A stretch of 64,000 nt of DNA from Panulirus ornatus (GCF_036320965.1 NC_092231.1:26350894-26414893), one strand, 5' to 3'; counted from the stretch's first letter, positions 23,866 to 38,059 are shown. Made by a program: numbers and translations. Notes: generated from the letters alone by a model not told the origin.

Positions 23866-23944
23866 TTTGCTGGTTACTCCTAAATGTTTCTTTCTATATA
23901 CTTTTAATTAATGTAAAAAAGTGCGAGTATGAGTAAACATGCGA

Positions 23945-24640
23945 ACGTTCTGGCTCACCTTCACACCATGGGTCACCTTCACACCTTGCCTCAACCTCTT
24001 GGCTCACCTTCACACCTTGTCTCACCCTTTTGGCTCACCTTCACACCTTGTCTCACGTTCTTGGCTCACCTTCACACCTTGTCTCACCCTTTTGGCTCAC
24101 CTTCACACCTTGCCTCAACCTCTTGGCTCACCTTCACACCTTGTCTCACCCTTTTGGGTCACCTTCACACCTTGTCTCACGTTCTTGGCTCACCTTCACA
24201 CCTTGTCTCACCATTTTGGCTCACCTTCACACCTTGTCTCACGTTCTTGGCTCACCTTCACACCTTGTCTCACCCGTTTGGTTCACCTTCACCCCTTGTC
24301 TCACCTCCTTGGCTCACCCTCACACCTTGTCTCACCCTTTTGGGCCGCCTTCACACCTTGTCTCACCTTGTTGGCTCATCTTCATACCATGACTCACCTT
24401 CTTGGCTCATCTTCACACCATTACTCACCTTCTTGGCTCATCTTCACACCATGACTCACCTCCTTGCCTCATCTTCACACCATGACTCACCTTCTTGGCT
24501 CATCTTCACACCATGACTCACCTTCTTGGCTCACTTTCACACCTTGTCTCACCTTCTTGGCTCACCATCACACCTTGTCTCACCCTCTTGGCTCACCTTC
24601 ACACCTTGACTCACATTCTTGACTCAACTACTTGAAACTC
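23945..24640. repeat. 31-bp tandem repeat
   Basis: Units of GGCTCACCTTCACACCTTG plus TCTCACCCTTTT, period 31 bp, about 20 copies. The right third uses CTCATCTTCACACCATGACT. A shorter related repeat (CTTGACTCACCGTAGCCTC) follows to about 24790. Confidence 0.95.
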
Positions 24641-24979
24641 TATGGCTCATCCTCTTGGCTCACCGTCTTGACTCACCGTAGCCTCTTGAAGCACCTTGGC
24701 TCACCGTCTTGACTCACCGTAGCCTCTTGAAGCACATTGGCTCACCGTAGCCTCTTGAAGCACCTTGGCTCACCATCTTGGCTCAGGGAAGTGGAGGTTA
24801 TCATCTGTGTTGCGGTGTGACCTGGTCATACGTCCTCTACTGCTCCTTCTGAAGTGTTGCTGCTTTCCTTCATTCCTTCATTCCTTCATATTTCTCTCTG
24901 GTTCCATCAGTAATGAAAGATCTCACCTCTAATGCGAAGTATTTCGTCTGGGTTTACTCTCTCCATATCCCTCCTCCAC

Positions 24980-25130
24980 TCCCTCCACATGTCTCCACAC
25001 CCTCCACATTACTGCTCCACACCCTCCACATTACTGCTCCACACCCTCCACATTACTGCTCCACACCCTCCACATGTCTCCACACCCTCCACATTACTGC
25101 TGCACACCCTCCACATTACTCCACCACACC
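24980..25130. repeat. 22-bp tandem repeat
   Basis: About six units of CTCCACACCCTCCACATTAC plus TG, with one ATGTCT variant that recurs. Confidence 0.9.
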
Positions 25131-25212
25131 ATCGACATCCTCCGCCACCTCACCATCCACATCCTTCTCCCCCAGTATCTCTTAAAGTCATCCCTATCTC
25201 TTTCCTTCAATG

Positions 25213-25213
<1 letters not shown>

Positions 25214-25301
<88 letters not shown>
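25214..25301. repeat. (CT)n microsatellite
   Basis: Uninterrupted CT run. Confidence 0.98.
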
Positions 25302-25302
<1 letters not shown>

Positions 25303-25897
25303 TGCATCAGACCCACAAGGACGGTATATTCTGCGCCGTCATCCATGCATACAGAAATATGATTGAACACATCTCTTGATGGAAATCCCTGATTTTCTTT
25401 CTATATTTTTTTTTTCCTCCCCCCCTTCCTTCCCCTCCTCCCCGCCCCTCCTCCCCCACCCCCCCGGCCTTGGCACTTCTAAACTCTGCTCCCAATCAAA
25501 ACTGCATAGGTCAGTGAACACGGGAGGAGGGACCTCAATACCCCCCCACCCCACCCCCCTCCTCCACACTCACTCCTCCCCCTTCCCTCCCAACCACTCC
25601 CAAATATTGTCGAGAGCTGAACTTGTCAAAGATTACGAAATGTGTATATTTATTTAGAAGGACCCTTCTTGCTGGAGGGAGAAGGGGGGGATGGGTGGGT
25701 GGATGGGCCAGGGTAAAGAAGGAGGAGGAGGAGGAGGGGGGGTGTTTAAGAATGGGGCAGGGTTCAGGGGGGAAGTGGTTCTCTCCCCCCCCCCTCAACC
25801 CTTCTCACCTCCCCCTTCCACTATCGACCTGCTGCTGCTGGACCATTGGCGCCAAAGAACTAGAATCAATATAAGGCCCAGGAGGTAAACAAGTCTG

Positions 25898-25899
<2 letters not shown>
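25302..25899. other. C-rich then G-rich non-coding stretch
   Basis: The plus strand is C/T-rich up to about 25600 and G/A-rich from 25680 to 25770. I see no gene. Confidence 0.5.
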
Positions 25900-26123
<224 letters not shown>

Positions 26124-26227
26124 TAGAGTAGCATTTAGACTCGGAAAAGAAAACGTAAGAGTCCAGTATTGCAATCCGTTGTCTGTAGAAACAGAAAATG
26201 TAGTGAGGTCAAGAGGTGGTGGTTTAG

Positions 26228-26312
26228 TGGTGGTAGACTTTAAAAGTTCAAGTCAGAGGCCGGACCATCATACCCAAGGGTCGTACCGTCATGCTTTAGC
26301 GGTCGTCACTTG
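26228..26312 (+). mobile_element. FB21 half element: core plus right arm (F5)
   Basis: TTCAAGTCAGAGGCCGGACC, then ATCATACCCAAGGGTCGTACCGTC. This is the reverse complement of the left-arm/core sequence at 56745-56775 almost base for base. It continues without a gap into the ribozyme-like element at 26312, so the two families may share an origin. Confidence 0.7.
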
Positions 26313-26495
26313 TTTACCAAATGGCGACCTAGCCACGTCTCTTCGTTGTATATCAACTGACTGTTATATTTCTCTCTTGTGTCTCTCCTGATGATGTGAT
26401 TATTACACGAAAGTGCACTTAGCAACTTATCGTGTTTCATTCTCCCCGTGGACTCATAGGAATATACTTGATCATGCGCAAAATTGTGATTCTTT

Positions 26496-26498
<3 letters not shown>
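26312..26498 (+). mobile_element. Single-arm copy of the inverted-repeat element (P2)
   Basis: This matches one arm of the palindromic element at 40122-40468: GTCACTTGTTTACCAAATGG, the CTGACTGTTATATTTCT block, ACACGAAAGTGCACTT, then CGTGTTTCATT and TAGGAATATACTTGATCA. It ends at (TA)n (26499). I cannot assign it to a class. A Penelope-like or similar retroelement terminus is possible because of the ribozyme-like core inside. Confidence 0.6.
26381..26424 (+). ncRNA. Hammerhead-ribozyme-like core (decayed)
   Basis: CTGATGA (26388-26394), a short hairpin GTG...CAC (26396-26408), GAAA (26409-26412), then the self-complementary AAGTGCACTT. In the related copy at 40122-40286 (minus strand) the bases before CTGATG are CCC and those after CACTT are GGG, giving the expected helix I. 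In this copy that helix is damaged. An extra base between CTGATGA and helix II departs from the canonical core. Confidence 0.35.

Positions 26499-26544
<46 letters not shown>
26499..26544. repeat. (TA)n tract
   Basis: TA run between P2 and LINE-A copy A7. Confidence 0.97.
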
Positions 26545-26548
<4 letters not shown>

Positions 26549-27649
26549 AAGTGTGTGAAAGAAGAATTCTGAAAGGAAATGTGAATAAGAGCAAGGTTAT
26601 TAGGTTCAGTAGGTTTGAAGGACAAGTCAGTTGGGAGGTAAGTTTGAATGGAGAAAAACTGAAGGAAGTGAAGTGTTTTAGATATCTGGGAGTGGATTTG
26701 GCAGCGGATGGAACCATGGAAGCGGAAGTGAATCACAGGGTGGGGGAGGGGGCGAAGGTTCTGGGAGCGTTGAAGAATATGTGAAAGGCGAGAATGTTAT
26801 CTCGGAGAGCAAAAATGGGTATGTTTGAAGGAATAGTGGTTCCAACAATGTTATATGGTTGCGAGGCGTGTGCTATAGATAGGGTTGTGCGGAGGAGGGG
26901 GGATGTGTTGGAAATGAGATGTTTGAGGACAATATGTTGTGTGAGGTGGTTTGATCGAGTAAGTAATGGAAGGGTAAGAGAGATGTGTGGTAATAGATAG
27001 AGTGTGGTTGAGAGAGCAGAGGAGGATGTATTGAAATGGTTTGGTTACATGGATAGAATGAGTGAGGAAAGATTGAGAAAGAGGATATATATGTCAGAGG
27101 TGGAGGGAACGAGGAGAAGTGAGAGACCAAATTGGATGTGAAAGGATGGAGTGAAAAAGATTATGGGCGATCGGGGCCTGAGCATGCAGGAGGGTGAAAG
27201 GCTGCATGGAGTAGAGTGAATTGGAACGATGTGGTATATTGGGGTCGACGTGCTGTCTATGGATTGAACCGGGGCATGTGAAGCGTCTGGGGTAAACCAT
27301 GGAAAGTTTTGTGGGGCCTGGATGTGGAAAGGGAGCTGTGGTTTCGGTGCATTACACATGACAGCTAGAGACTGAGTGTGAACGAATGTGGCCCTTGGTG
27401 TCTTTTCCTAGCGCTACCTCGCGCGAGCGCGGGGGGATAGGGTGCCATTTCATATGTGGCGGGGTGGCGAAGGGAATGGATGAAGGCAGCATGTATGAAT
27501 ATGTACAAGCGTATATATTTCTGTGTATGTATATTTATGTAACGTTGAAATGTTGGCCTGTATGCATATACGTGTGTGTGGGTGGGTTGGGCCATTGTTT
27601 CGTGTTTCCTTGCGCTACCTCGGTAACGCGGGAGACAGCGACAAAGTAT

Positions 27650-27652
<3 letters not shown>
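26545..27652 (+). mobile_element. LINE-A 3' portion (copy A7, long-UTR subtype)
   Basis: It starts abruptly after (TA)n just downstream of the catalytic region, at NVNKSKVIRFSR. It runs through [31 protein letters not shown] and [16 protein letters not shown] to about 27200, with a stop after ALKNM and others later. The complete long 3' UTR follows, including the GCGCTACCTCGGTAACGCGG terminal block and ACAAAGTATAATAA. It then passes into (TA)n. This is the best example of the long-UTR 3' end. Confidence 0.9.

Positions 27653-27741
<89 letters not shown>
27653..27741. repeat. (TA)n tail of LINE-A copy A7
   Basis: TA run of about 88 bp directly after the LINE-A 3' terminus. Confidence 0.97.
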
Positions 27742-27744
<3 letters not shown>

Positions 27745-27745
<1 letters not shown>

Positions 27746-27935
27746 CATCCTTCTTGTGTCTCTTACGTCTCCCCTCACATCTCCACCTCACCCTTCTTCT
27801 GTCTCTTCCCCTCTTCCCACACATCTCCACCTCACCCTTCTTCTGTTTCTTCCCCTCTTCCCACACATCTCCACCTCACCCCTCTTCTGTCTCTTCCCCT
27901 CTCCCCTCACATCTCCACCTCACCCCTCACAGCTT
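27745..27935. repeat. 44-bp tandem repeat
   Basis: About four units of TTCTTCTGTCTCTTCCCCTC plus TTCCCACACATCTCCACCTCACCC-type sequence. Confidence 0.9.
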
Positions 27936-28447
27936 CCAGTGCCCCCCCCTCACCCTGCATGCGCCTGATAACACATGCCTCTTAATCGAAAATTCTCATA
28001 CCTCAGTAGTTTCCTTTTCAAAAAAGCACCTTTGCATTTCCCCCGTGTTACCTTATGGGCAGGGGAGATGGCTGAGTTTTAGTATATCTTACCCTTAGAT
28101 TTATTAGTCTATTCAATTAATGTCTATATTAGAACTGGTATGATACGGACTATAATGAAAACCTTCCCTCACCATCGGCGAAAGTTGAAGGCGTTTTGGA
28201 AATTGATGTGAACGGAATTGAAAGGAATTTGATATATATATGTATTTTTTTTTTTTTATCGACTGGGCCTCCGGAGTATTTTTTTTTTTTTCCTCTCGTA
28301 TGATAAAGTAAAATGATTCATTCCCTGCCACTAGCGGTCACCTCTCTATAGCCACGACCTAGGTACAGCGGTCATGTGTACAGATGTTAACGAGTAATTT
28401 TTTTCGTCGATTTTACGCTCGATGAATGGTTTCTGTTTATCATTGAA
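27936..28447. other. No recognised feature
   Basis: AT-rich with two T runs (28246-28257 and 28280-28291). I see no gene or repeat of the families described. Confidence 0.5.
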
Positions 28448-29070
28448 CCCCTGCAGGACGACAGAACGACCCTTGGGCACGACGGAACGACCCTTGAGCA
28501 CAACAGTGGAGACGCTGTGGGGATGCTGGTCTAGCCTTTTATGAGGCTTTTTAACGGTTTGATCAAAGATGATGCGTGATACCCAAGGGTCGTGCCGTCG
28601 TGCTCAAGGGTCATACTGTCGTTCTCATGGGTCGTGCCGTCTTGCTCAAGGGTCATACCGTCGTTCTCATGGGTCGTGCCGTCGTGCTCAAGGGTCGTAC
28701 TGCTGTTCTCAAGGGTCGTGCCGTCGTGCTCAAGGGTCATACTGTCGTTCTCATGGGTCGTGCCGTCGTGCTCAAGGGTCATACCGTCGTTCTCATGGGT
28801 CGTGCCGTCGTGCTCAAGGGTCATACTGCTGTTCTCAAGGGTCGTGCAGTCGTGCTCAAGGGTCATACTGTCGTTCTCATGGGTCGTGCCGTCGTGCTCA
28901 AGGGTCATACTGCTGTTCTCAAGGGTCGTGCCGTCGTGCTCAAGGGTCATACTGTTGTTTTCAAGGGTCGTGCCGTCGTGCTCAAGGGTCATACTTCTGT
29001 TTTCAAGGGTCGTGCCGTCGTGCTCAAGGGTCATACCGTCGTTTTCAAGGGTCGTTTCGTTATGGTCAAG
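28448..29070. mobile_element. FB21 foldback element with long right arm (F6)
   Basis: The left arm is short (CAGGACGACAGAACGACCCT and two more units). The core is GCTGGTCTAGCCTTTTATGAGG...GATGCGTGATACCCAAGGG. The right arm holds about 22 units alternating between CTCAAGGGTCATACTGTCG and CTCATGGGTCGTGCCGTCG, so its true period is a 42-bp dimer. All three plus frames stay open for about 170 codons as a consequence. Confidence 0.85.
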
Positions 29071-29487
29071 AGTTTATAGTAAAAATTTCAAGTATTATTT
29101 TTCCTAGATACTTTCCTCTTCCTAATCACTTTATACGTCCTTCATCAAAGATGATCATCACCTTAGTAATAGTCAATTATGTACAGGGTGATAATTATTG
29201 TGTTAAAGCCTCTCTGCTATAGTGTTCAACCTTCATTATCGTATAGGTAAATCCCGACCTTAGTGACATGAATTTTATGCCTGGAGTGGCTTGCCCAGTC
29301 TTTGTGTTGTTGTTGTTGTTTTCTTCTGCCCGCCCGTCTTCCTCAGTGTTTACCCTCTCGCATCACACGGTGATTTATTCCTCATGTTCTCTGTTATCTT
29401 TCTCTCTTCTTATTTCTCTCCTTTTATCCTATTTCTCCGTTTGTCTCTCCCTTCTTGATTACTTTTTAACGCCTGCCTTTTACTATC

Positions 29488-29494
<7 letters not shown>
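29071..29494. other. No recognised feature
   Basis: Ordinary-looking AT-rich DNA with no repeats of the families above. Confidence 0.5.

Positions 29495-29531
<37 letters not shown>
29495..29531. repeat. (TA)n tract
   Basis: TA run abutting the truncated 5' edge of the best LINE-A copy. Confidence 0.97.

Positions 29532-32324
<2,793 letters not shown>

Positions 32325-32390
<66 letters not shown>
32325..32390. repeat. (TA)n tract
   Basis: TA run between the 5' end of A9 and the broken edge of A10. Confidence 0.97.
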
Positions 32391-32394
<4 letters not shown>

Positions 32395-32880
32395 CAGGAA
32401 TAGAGTGAATTGGATCGATTTGGTATACCGGGGTCGACGTGCTGTCAATGGATTGAATCAGGGCATGTGAAGCGTCTGGGGTAATCCATGGAAAGTTCTT
32501 TGGGGCCTGGATGTGGAAAGGGAGCTGTGGTTTCGGGCATTATTGCATGACAGCTAGAGACTGAGTATGAACGAATGGGGCCTTTGTTGTTTTTTCCTAG
32601 CGCTACCTCGCACACATGAGGGGGAGGGGGATGTTATTCCATGTGTGGCGAGGTGGCGATGGGAATGAATAAAGGCAGACAGTGTGAATTGTGTGCATGT
32701 GTATATATGTATGTGTCTGTGTGAGTATATATATGTGTACATTGAGATGTATGGGTATGTATATTTGCATGTGTGGACGTGTATGTATATACATGTGTAT
32801 GGGGTTGAGTTGGGCCATTTCTTTCGTCTGTTTCCTTGCGCTACCTCGCAAACGCGGAAGACAGCGACAAAGCAAAATAA

Positions 32881-32884
<4 letters not shown>
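32391..32884 (+). mobile_element. LINE-A 3' fragment (copy A10, long-UTR subtype)
   Basis: It begins inside the last codons (GAATAGAGTGAATTGG), then carries the long UTR: GGCCTGGATGTGGAAAGGGA, GACAGCTAGAGACTGAG, the TGTGGCGAGGTGGCGATGGG block and the terminal CGCTACCTCGCAAACGCGG. (TA)n on both ends. Confidence 0.88.

Positions 32885-32954
<70 letters not shown>
32885..32954. repeat. (TA)n tail of LINE-A copy A10
   Basis: TA run directly after the 3' terminus (GACAAAGCAAAATAAATAAA). Confidence 0.97.
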
Positions 32955-32958
<4 letters not shown>

Positions 32959-32969
32959 AATGGGGGATA

Positions 32970-33090
32970 TTACTGTCCTCCAACAGATGACCTCTCATAG
33001 GCCATCAGGTCTTCTGTTGACTGGCTTTCCCATGTGCTGTCCTCCAGCACACAACCTCGTCATAGACCATCAGGTGTTCTCTCCAGCGAT
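32970..33090 (+). repeat. Interspersed ~66-bp repeat, two units (M66 copy 1)
   Basis: Tandem pair of CTGTCCTCCAGCAGA...ACCTCGTCATAGACCATCAG followed by GTCTTCTGTTGNCTGGC and TTTCCCATGTGCTGTCCTCC. Related copies lie at 39350, 55115 and (reverse) 60435. Confidence 0.75.
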
Positions 33091-33107
33091 CAGAACCAAA
33101 CGTACAG

Positions 33108-33430
33108 ACCAGCCGATTAGAAACAAACCAGCTTAACCGGACCGAATTCACAGACCAGCTGACCAGGACCAGGCTCACACCAGCTGACTAGAACCAGCTC
33201 AGACCAGCTGACCAGGACCAGGCTCAAACCAGCTGACTAGAACCAGCTCTGACCAGCTGACCAGGACCAGGCTCAAACCAGCTGACTAGAACCAGCTCAC
33301 ACCAGCTGACCAGGACCAGGCTCACACCAGCTGACTAGAACCTGGCTCTAACCAGCTGACCAGGACCAGGCTCACACCAGCTGACCAGAACCTGGCTCTG
33401 ACCAGGACCAAAATGACAGACCAGCTAATC
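33108..33430. repeat. 49-bp tandem repeat built of two half-units
   Basis: Alternating ACCAGCTGACCAGGACCAGG and CTCAAACCAGCTGACTAGAA segments. The half-units are related, so the array grew from a dimer. Confidence 0.9.
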
Positions 33431-34442
33431 AGGGCGAGGCTCAGACCCACCTTATCAGGACCAGACGACAAACATCTTCAATTTAGGTCATCGTAGATTT
33501 TACAATTAAGCTGTAATGAGGTCGTTAGGGAGGTTTGAAGACGCAAGTCAAGTGGCATCAGGAGATGGTGTAAATCTGGCCCTTTCCAAGATGGCCACAG
33601 GGGCTGAGGATGTAAATAAGGTGATTTACATGTTCTCGTCATTTGAGATGTTTTCACGTGTCTTTTAGCGTCTCGTGTGAATCATGCATGCATGAGGGAC
33701 GCTCTTGAAGATGGTGGTGTACTGGTTGTGGTCTAGGTCACGTGATTGTTATGTGTAGTGTTATAGAAACTCAGTACGTCCCCCCTCCCCTTCCTCCCTT
33801 CCGTATCCCTCTCTCCCATCCTCCTCTGCCAGCCTCCTCTCCCCCCTTTCTTCTTACCCGCCCCTCCCTCCGCCCGCCAGAGCAAGCCGGGCCTCCGTCG
33901 CTCCCACAAAGAGGACGAGCCACACCAGCGCCTCTCTCCCCAACCCGAACGCGAGGCCATACAGCGCTAGAGAGAATGAAGGTCCAGGTCTGAAAATGAA
34001 TATCTGGAGGACCCGGAGGAGGAAGGTTAGAGAGAGAGAGAAAGTTAAAGGCGGGGTTTAAAGATGGGGAAGGGGAGGAAGCTCAGAATGTTGCTCTCGG
34101 GGAAGTAAAGTGCGAAGATAATCCAATGTTGGACGGACGTTTCTGGCGGTGCTGCCGCTTGTTCAGGTCCTGACGTGGGCTTAAGGCGATGATGGCCTCA
34201 CATACATTAGTCAGGCATGAGAGCTGCCCGCCTCACCTTCTCTCAATCTCCCGTACTCCGACGGGTTGAAACTCGAGTGGTACCGGGTAGGTATTGATGG
34301 ACGGCGTGTGTGTGTGTGTGTGTGTCTTTTCCAAAAAACTAGGGTTCAGCATGGTGTTGGAGGCAGCGTGTAGTTCAACAGACCAACTGGAACAGACACT
34401 GTTGTCTCTTTGCGACACGCATAATGACTTGGGGAGTCTGAA

Positions 34443-34514
<72 letters not shown>

Positions 34515-34619
34515 AGTAAAGAGTTCACTTTCTACAGCGGAGAAATTACCTTTGTGACAGATAGCATGATGCTAGGGAAAGTGGGTCACATATAACAATC
34601 CTCGTACATTTCTAGTCTG
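33431..34619. other. Unassigned stretch with TG and CA tracts
   Basis: (TG)n at 34305-34325 and (CA)n at 34446-34510. A C-rich then G-rich segment at 33780-34080. Frames at 33733-33993 are compositional. I see no gene. Confidence 0.5.
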
Positions 34620-35665
34620 TCTTAGGCAAAATGGAAAGCTGGGCTGTTCGTATCTGGACTGTCAGAAAGCATTTGACACTAGACCGCATGAGAAGGTTAA
34701 ACATTTGGATGTTCAGGCAGAAATCAGGGTGAAGTTAATGTAATAGGTGCAAGATTATCTCGGTGGAAAGGAACAGTGGACACACGTCAGCGGAATCTTC
34801 TCTGAACAGGTCAAGTGGCGTGCCACAGGGTTCTATTCTGGGACCATTACTCTCCTTGATCTATGTCAAGGACTTACCAGAAGGTTTGGACTCCAGCTTG
34901 AATAACTTGAATATATTCACGGATGATGCGAAGGTCACGAGGAATGCATGAACCTGCAAGGGGACTTAAACTGATTTTAAAATTGGTCTGATACATAATT
35001 GATGGAATTCAACCCTAGCAAATGAAGTGAGGATGGAACAGATTGAAAAAAAGTTTCAATATTATCATTATCATCTAGCAGGATTAAGCTGTAGGATTCT
35101 ACGTGAGAGAAGGATGTGGGAGTCGACATCATCCCTAACCTGTCACCAGAACCCCACTGTAGGAAATTAGTGAAGGATATAAGCTGCCTTTTGGCAAATA
35201 TCAGAACAGCTTTCAAGTGTGTGGATAAGGCAGTACGTTGTAAGCTGTTCATATCCTACATAAGGCCAAGACTAGAGGATGCTTCTCAGGTTTGGTCATC
35301 GCATCTAAGGAAGCACAAAGAACCAGTAGAGAAAGTCCAGAGGAGGGGAACGAAGATGATACCAGAATTAAGATCGCTAAGCTTCGGGGAAAGACTAAAT
35401 GCTTTGAATTAGGTCACCTAGGAAGAGAGATAAGTGAGGGGCGACCAGATCACAACCTCTATGTTTTAATAACAGATTAGTGAACAGTTCTTCGAGAGAT
35501 GTAGGGATGGAACCACCAGAGGATATAACATGAAATTGAGCAAGACACTTGTTTAGAATGGTGGATGTATAGAATAAAAGTACCGAGGACGTGGTTGATG
35601 TTGACACTAAACATACATTTAAGAAGCTTTGTAATACTAGAAAATGTTCAAGAGATTGGGTTCCA
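34620..35665 (+). mobile_element. CR1/Jockey-like LINE remnant, RT to C-terminus
   Basis: Broken frames follow the known order of this LINE group: YLDCQKAFDT (motif A) near 34655; SSGVPQGSILGPLLSLIYVKD (34810-34875) followed by IFTDDAKV for the FADD motif C; GVDIIPNLSPEPHCRKLVKD (35120-35180); RPRLEDASQVWSSH and VEKVQRRGTKMIPEL (35265-35370); FGERLNAL; and a C-terminal remnant FKKLCNTR near 35620. Motif C reads TDD here. At least four stops or shifts show that it is dead. No tail repeat is recognisable at 35665. Confidence 0.82.
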
Positions 35666-36227
35666 CGAGTGTAAAGTTCCCCCGTACAGTTCAAACAGGT
35701 GATTACCCTGTCGGTCCATATTATAAGAATCAGCCATCAGCCATGACCTCCAGCACAGCTTCAGTGAGCCACACCCTGGTAGCCTTCCCTCCCTCCCCCT
35801 CAACACCAAGATGTCAGCCATACTCCGCTTCCCCCCTCCTCCAGGCACAAAGCAATCCTCCCATTCCACCCTTAACCTTCGGTAATTATCTCCTGTTGGC
35901 TAGGGGACGGACGCATATCATTTAACGCTAATGACCCTCATTAGTGAGTGTACACCGAGATGCAGGGGTGACACACTACCCACACACCCTACTGTCCCAG
36001 TCCCAGGGAAGGGATAGGGTACGTTGTGGGAATGATGGCATCCTTCCCATAATTATTAGTGAAATCCCAAGGTAATAGTAATCCATTCGTGTGGTATCAG
36101 GAAGCACCTTATCTTGCAGTGGAGTTATCTTGATGCCCTTATACCTCGAGACCCATCAGCTGTGATGGCCGCAGTACAAGTGTGTAGGAGAAGGTAATCG
36201 TTAATAATCTGTATATATGTATTTTCT
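35666..36227. other. No recognised feature
   Basis: Mixed sequence. An open frame at 35644-35925 overlaps the end of the LINE remnant and has no domain. Confidence 0.45.
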
Positions 36228-36472
36228 AAACCGCTGTCTCCCGCGTTAGCAATTTAGCGCAAGGAAACAGACGAAGAATGGCCCAACCCACCCACATACA
36301 CATGTATATACATAAACGCCCACACACGCACATGTATATACATATACATTTCAACGTATGCATACATTTACATACACAGACATATACATATATATACATG
36401 TACATATCTATACTTGTTGCCTTCATCCATTCTCGTCGCCACATCCGCCACACACGAAATAGCATTCCCCCT

Positions 36473-36509
<37 letters not shown>
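36228..36509 (-). mobile_element. LINE-A 3'-UTR fragment (copy A11) with (TA)n edge
   Basis: The minus strand carries only the 3' UTR of the long subtype, from GCGGATGTGGCGACGAGAAT to the terminal block GCGGGAGACAGCGG. The inner edge is the (TA)n run 36476-36509. Confidence 0.8.
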
Positions 36510-36511
<2 letters not shown>

Positions 36512-36699
36512 GATAGGGTTTACGGATATCCCCGATTGTTTCAAAATGATGTGTATCGTATTAGATCTTATTGATTTTTTGATGGTGCATTTCGTATTTA
36601 GAGCTACAAATATTCCAAAGTATTTGTAGATAGTTTTATATTAATTATCATTGGCAGATGTTACAAAAGTATTTTATCTTCCCTGCTCCCCCAAAAAAG

Positions 36700-37190
36700 G
36701 AAAAAAAACTCCTACACCTGATTTCCTTTCCCAGTGTAGCGAGGTACGTCATGAAGAGAACAACTGCTACATTTTCTGGCATCTGCTTTCTCCCTGTAAC
36801 ATATAATGCACTGACACCAGGACCGACCATCCACAACCAACCCCCCCACAGATTATTCTCATGACCTTGTCCCCTTCATAATACCCTGCTTCAACGTCGT
36901 CCCCCACCTTCCACCGTTGACCACTTCGATCCAGTTTATCCTTGCCATTGCTCCCCTTTTGGCCCTTCTGAATGTTCAGGCCCAGGCACCCCAAAGCCTG
37001 CTTCCGTACGTCCCATTTCCAGCTCAGTCACTTCCTCTGTGCTTAATTCACTGCCGACAAATAGATCTTCCTTTTCATTCTCTCTTCACTCATCTCCTCC
37101 ATATGCCAGAACCATTTTATAAAGCACACCCTGGTCGACCCTCACTCACAATACGGTCACTCCCAAACATCTCTTTCCGCGTAATTTCTT
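36700..37190 (-). mobile_element. Diverged LINE-A-like C-terminal fragment (copy A12)
   Basis: The minus strand preserves the spacing of LINE-A C-terminal blocks, with GLNIQKGQKG matching GLNMQEGERR and DKLDRSGQ matching [11 protein letters not shown]-level matches include CCTGAACATTCAGAAGGG. Strong divergence suggests an older insertion or a sister family. Confidence 0.6.
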
Positions 37191-37556
37191 ATTCATTCTT
37201 TTTTATTAAAATGGTTTTAACTGATACCAAGTTTCTTTCTCATAGTCCGTTGACTATAAATCTAAAGACTTGAATTGATGAAGATAGAAAGGATAGCAGT
37301 CTGCACACCATTATACGGTTTCCTGATAATATAGACGTGTCTATACTGGAACATGTTGTACTTGAATATGTGTTGGTAATGCTTTGTGCATCACATGTTT
37401 ACAGCAGTGTAAAGCTGAGGGCGTAAAGAGGTAGCGAGAGATTAATGGTGCGAATTTAAATAAGGTTGTAAGACAAAAGATCCTTGGAAACTGTACGAGT
37501 TTACGTTCTCATTGCAACATAATGCGAGCTCCTTCTGCTTCAGGAGATTAGTTTTA

Positions 37557-37588
<32 letters not shown>

Positions 37589-37671
37589 GCTGGGAGGGAA
37601 GGGGGGGTTGGGGGGGTAGAGGTTTATACTTGTGTTGCCCCGTCTCTTAACTTTGTCCCGTGTCTTTACTC

Positions 37672-37714
<43 letters not shown>

Positions 37715-38055
37715 AGCCTATGTCAAGTACCCATACATGGACAAGCCCTTAGGTAAGGATGACCACTTAGATTGGGTGTAGGCCGGCTCTCGCGCCCAGG
37801 ATTCGAACCCATCCGGCATCATAACCACCTTACTTTCCAGAATTGCTCTTCACTCCTGAGTCACTCATCACAAGACCTTTATATAACGAAAACTTAAAAA
37901 TAAAAAAAAAACAAAAGATTAAAAAAAAAGTGTTGGAGGGTAATTCCAGTAGGACATGACGGGTGGCGCCGGCTGATCTCCAAGTTGGACTTCTCTCACA
38001 CTATCTAATTAAAGGAATTTCATTAAGGCGGCAGTGGGCAGTTGTGTGGTGGTGG
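37191..38055. other. Unassigned stretch with TG/CA tracts and a possible tRNA-like B box
   Basis: (TG)n at 37561-37587 and (CA)n at 37676-37710. On the minus strand around 37797-37810 a GGGTTCGAATCCTGGGCGCG sequence matches a pol III B box, as in tRNAs and tRNA-derived SINEs, with a GGTGGTTATGATG stretch upstream that could be a degenerate A box. I could not fold a full tRNA. Confidence 0.4.
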
Positions 38056-38059
38056 GGCA

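Noticed and set aside
23189..23936. Long open frames (KGRTVV, DGTTLEH, VRPLSTT patterns) on both strands
   Set aside because: They are the 21-bp FB21 units translated in different frames. The same happens at 28531-29222 and 53557-54026. Several overlapping frames being open at once argues against coding.
23929..24516. 195-codon frame with FTPCLTLLAHLHTLSHP repeats
   Set aside because: It is the 31-bp minisatellite. Overlapping frames with the same residues in shifted order are open too.
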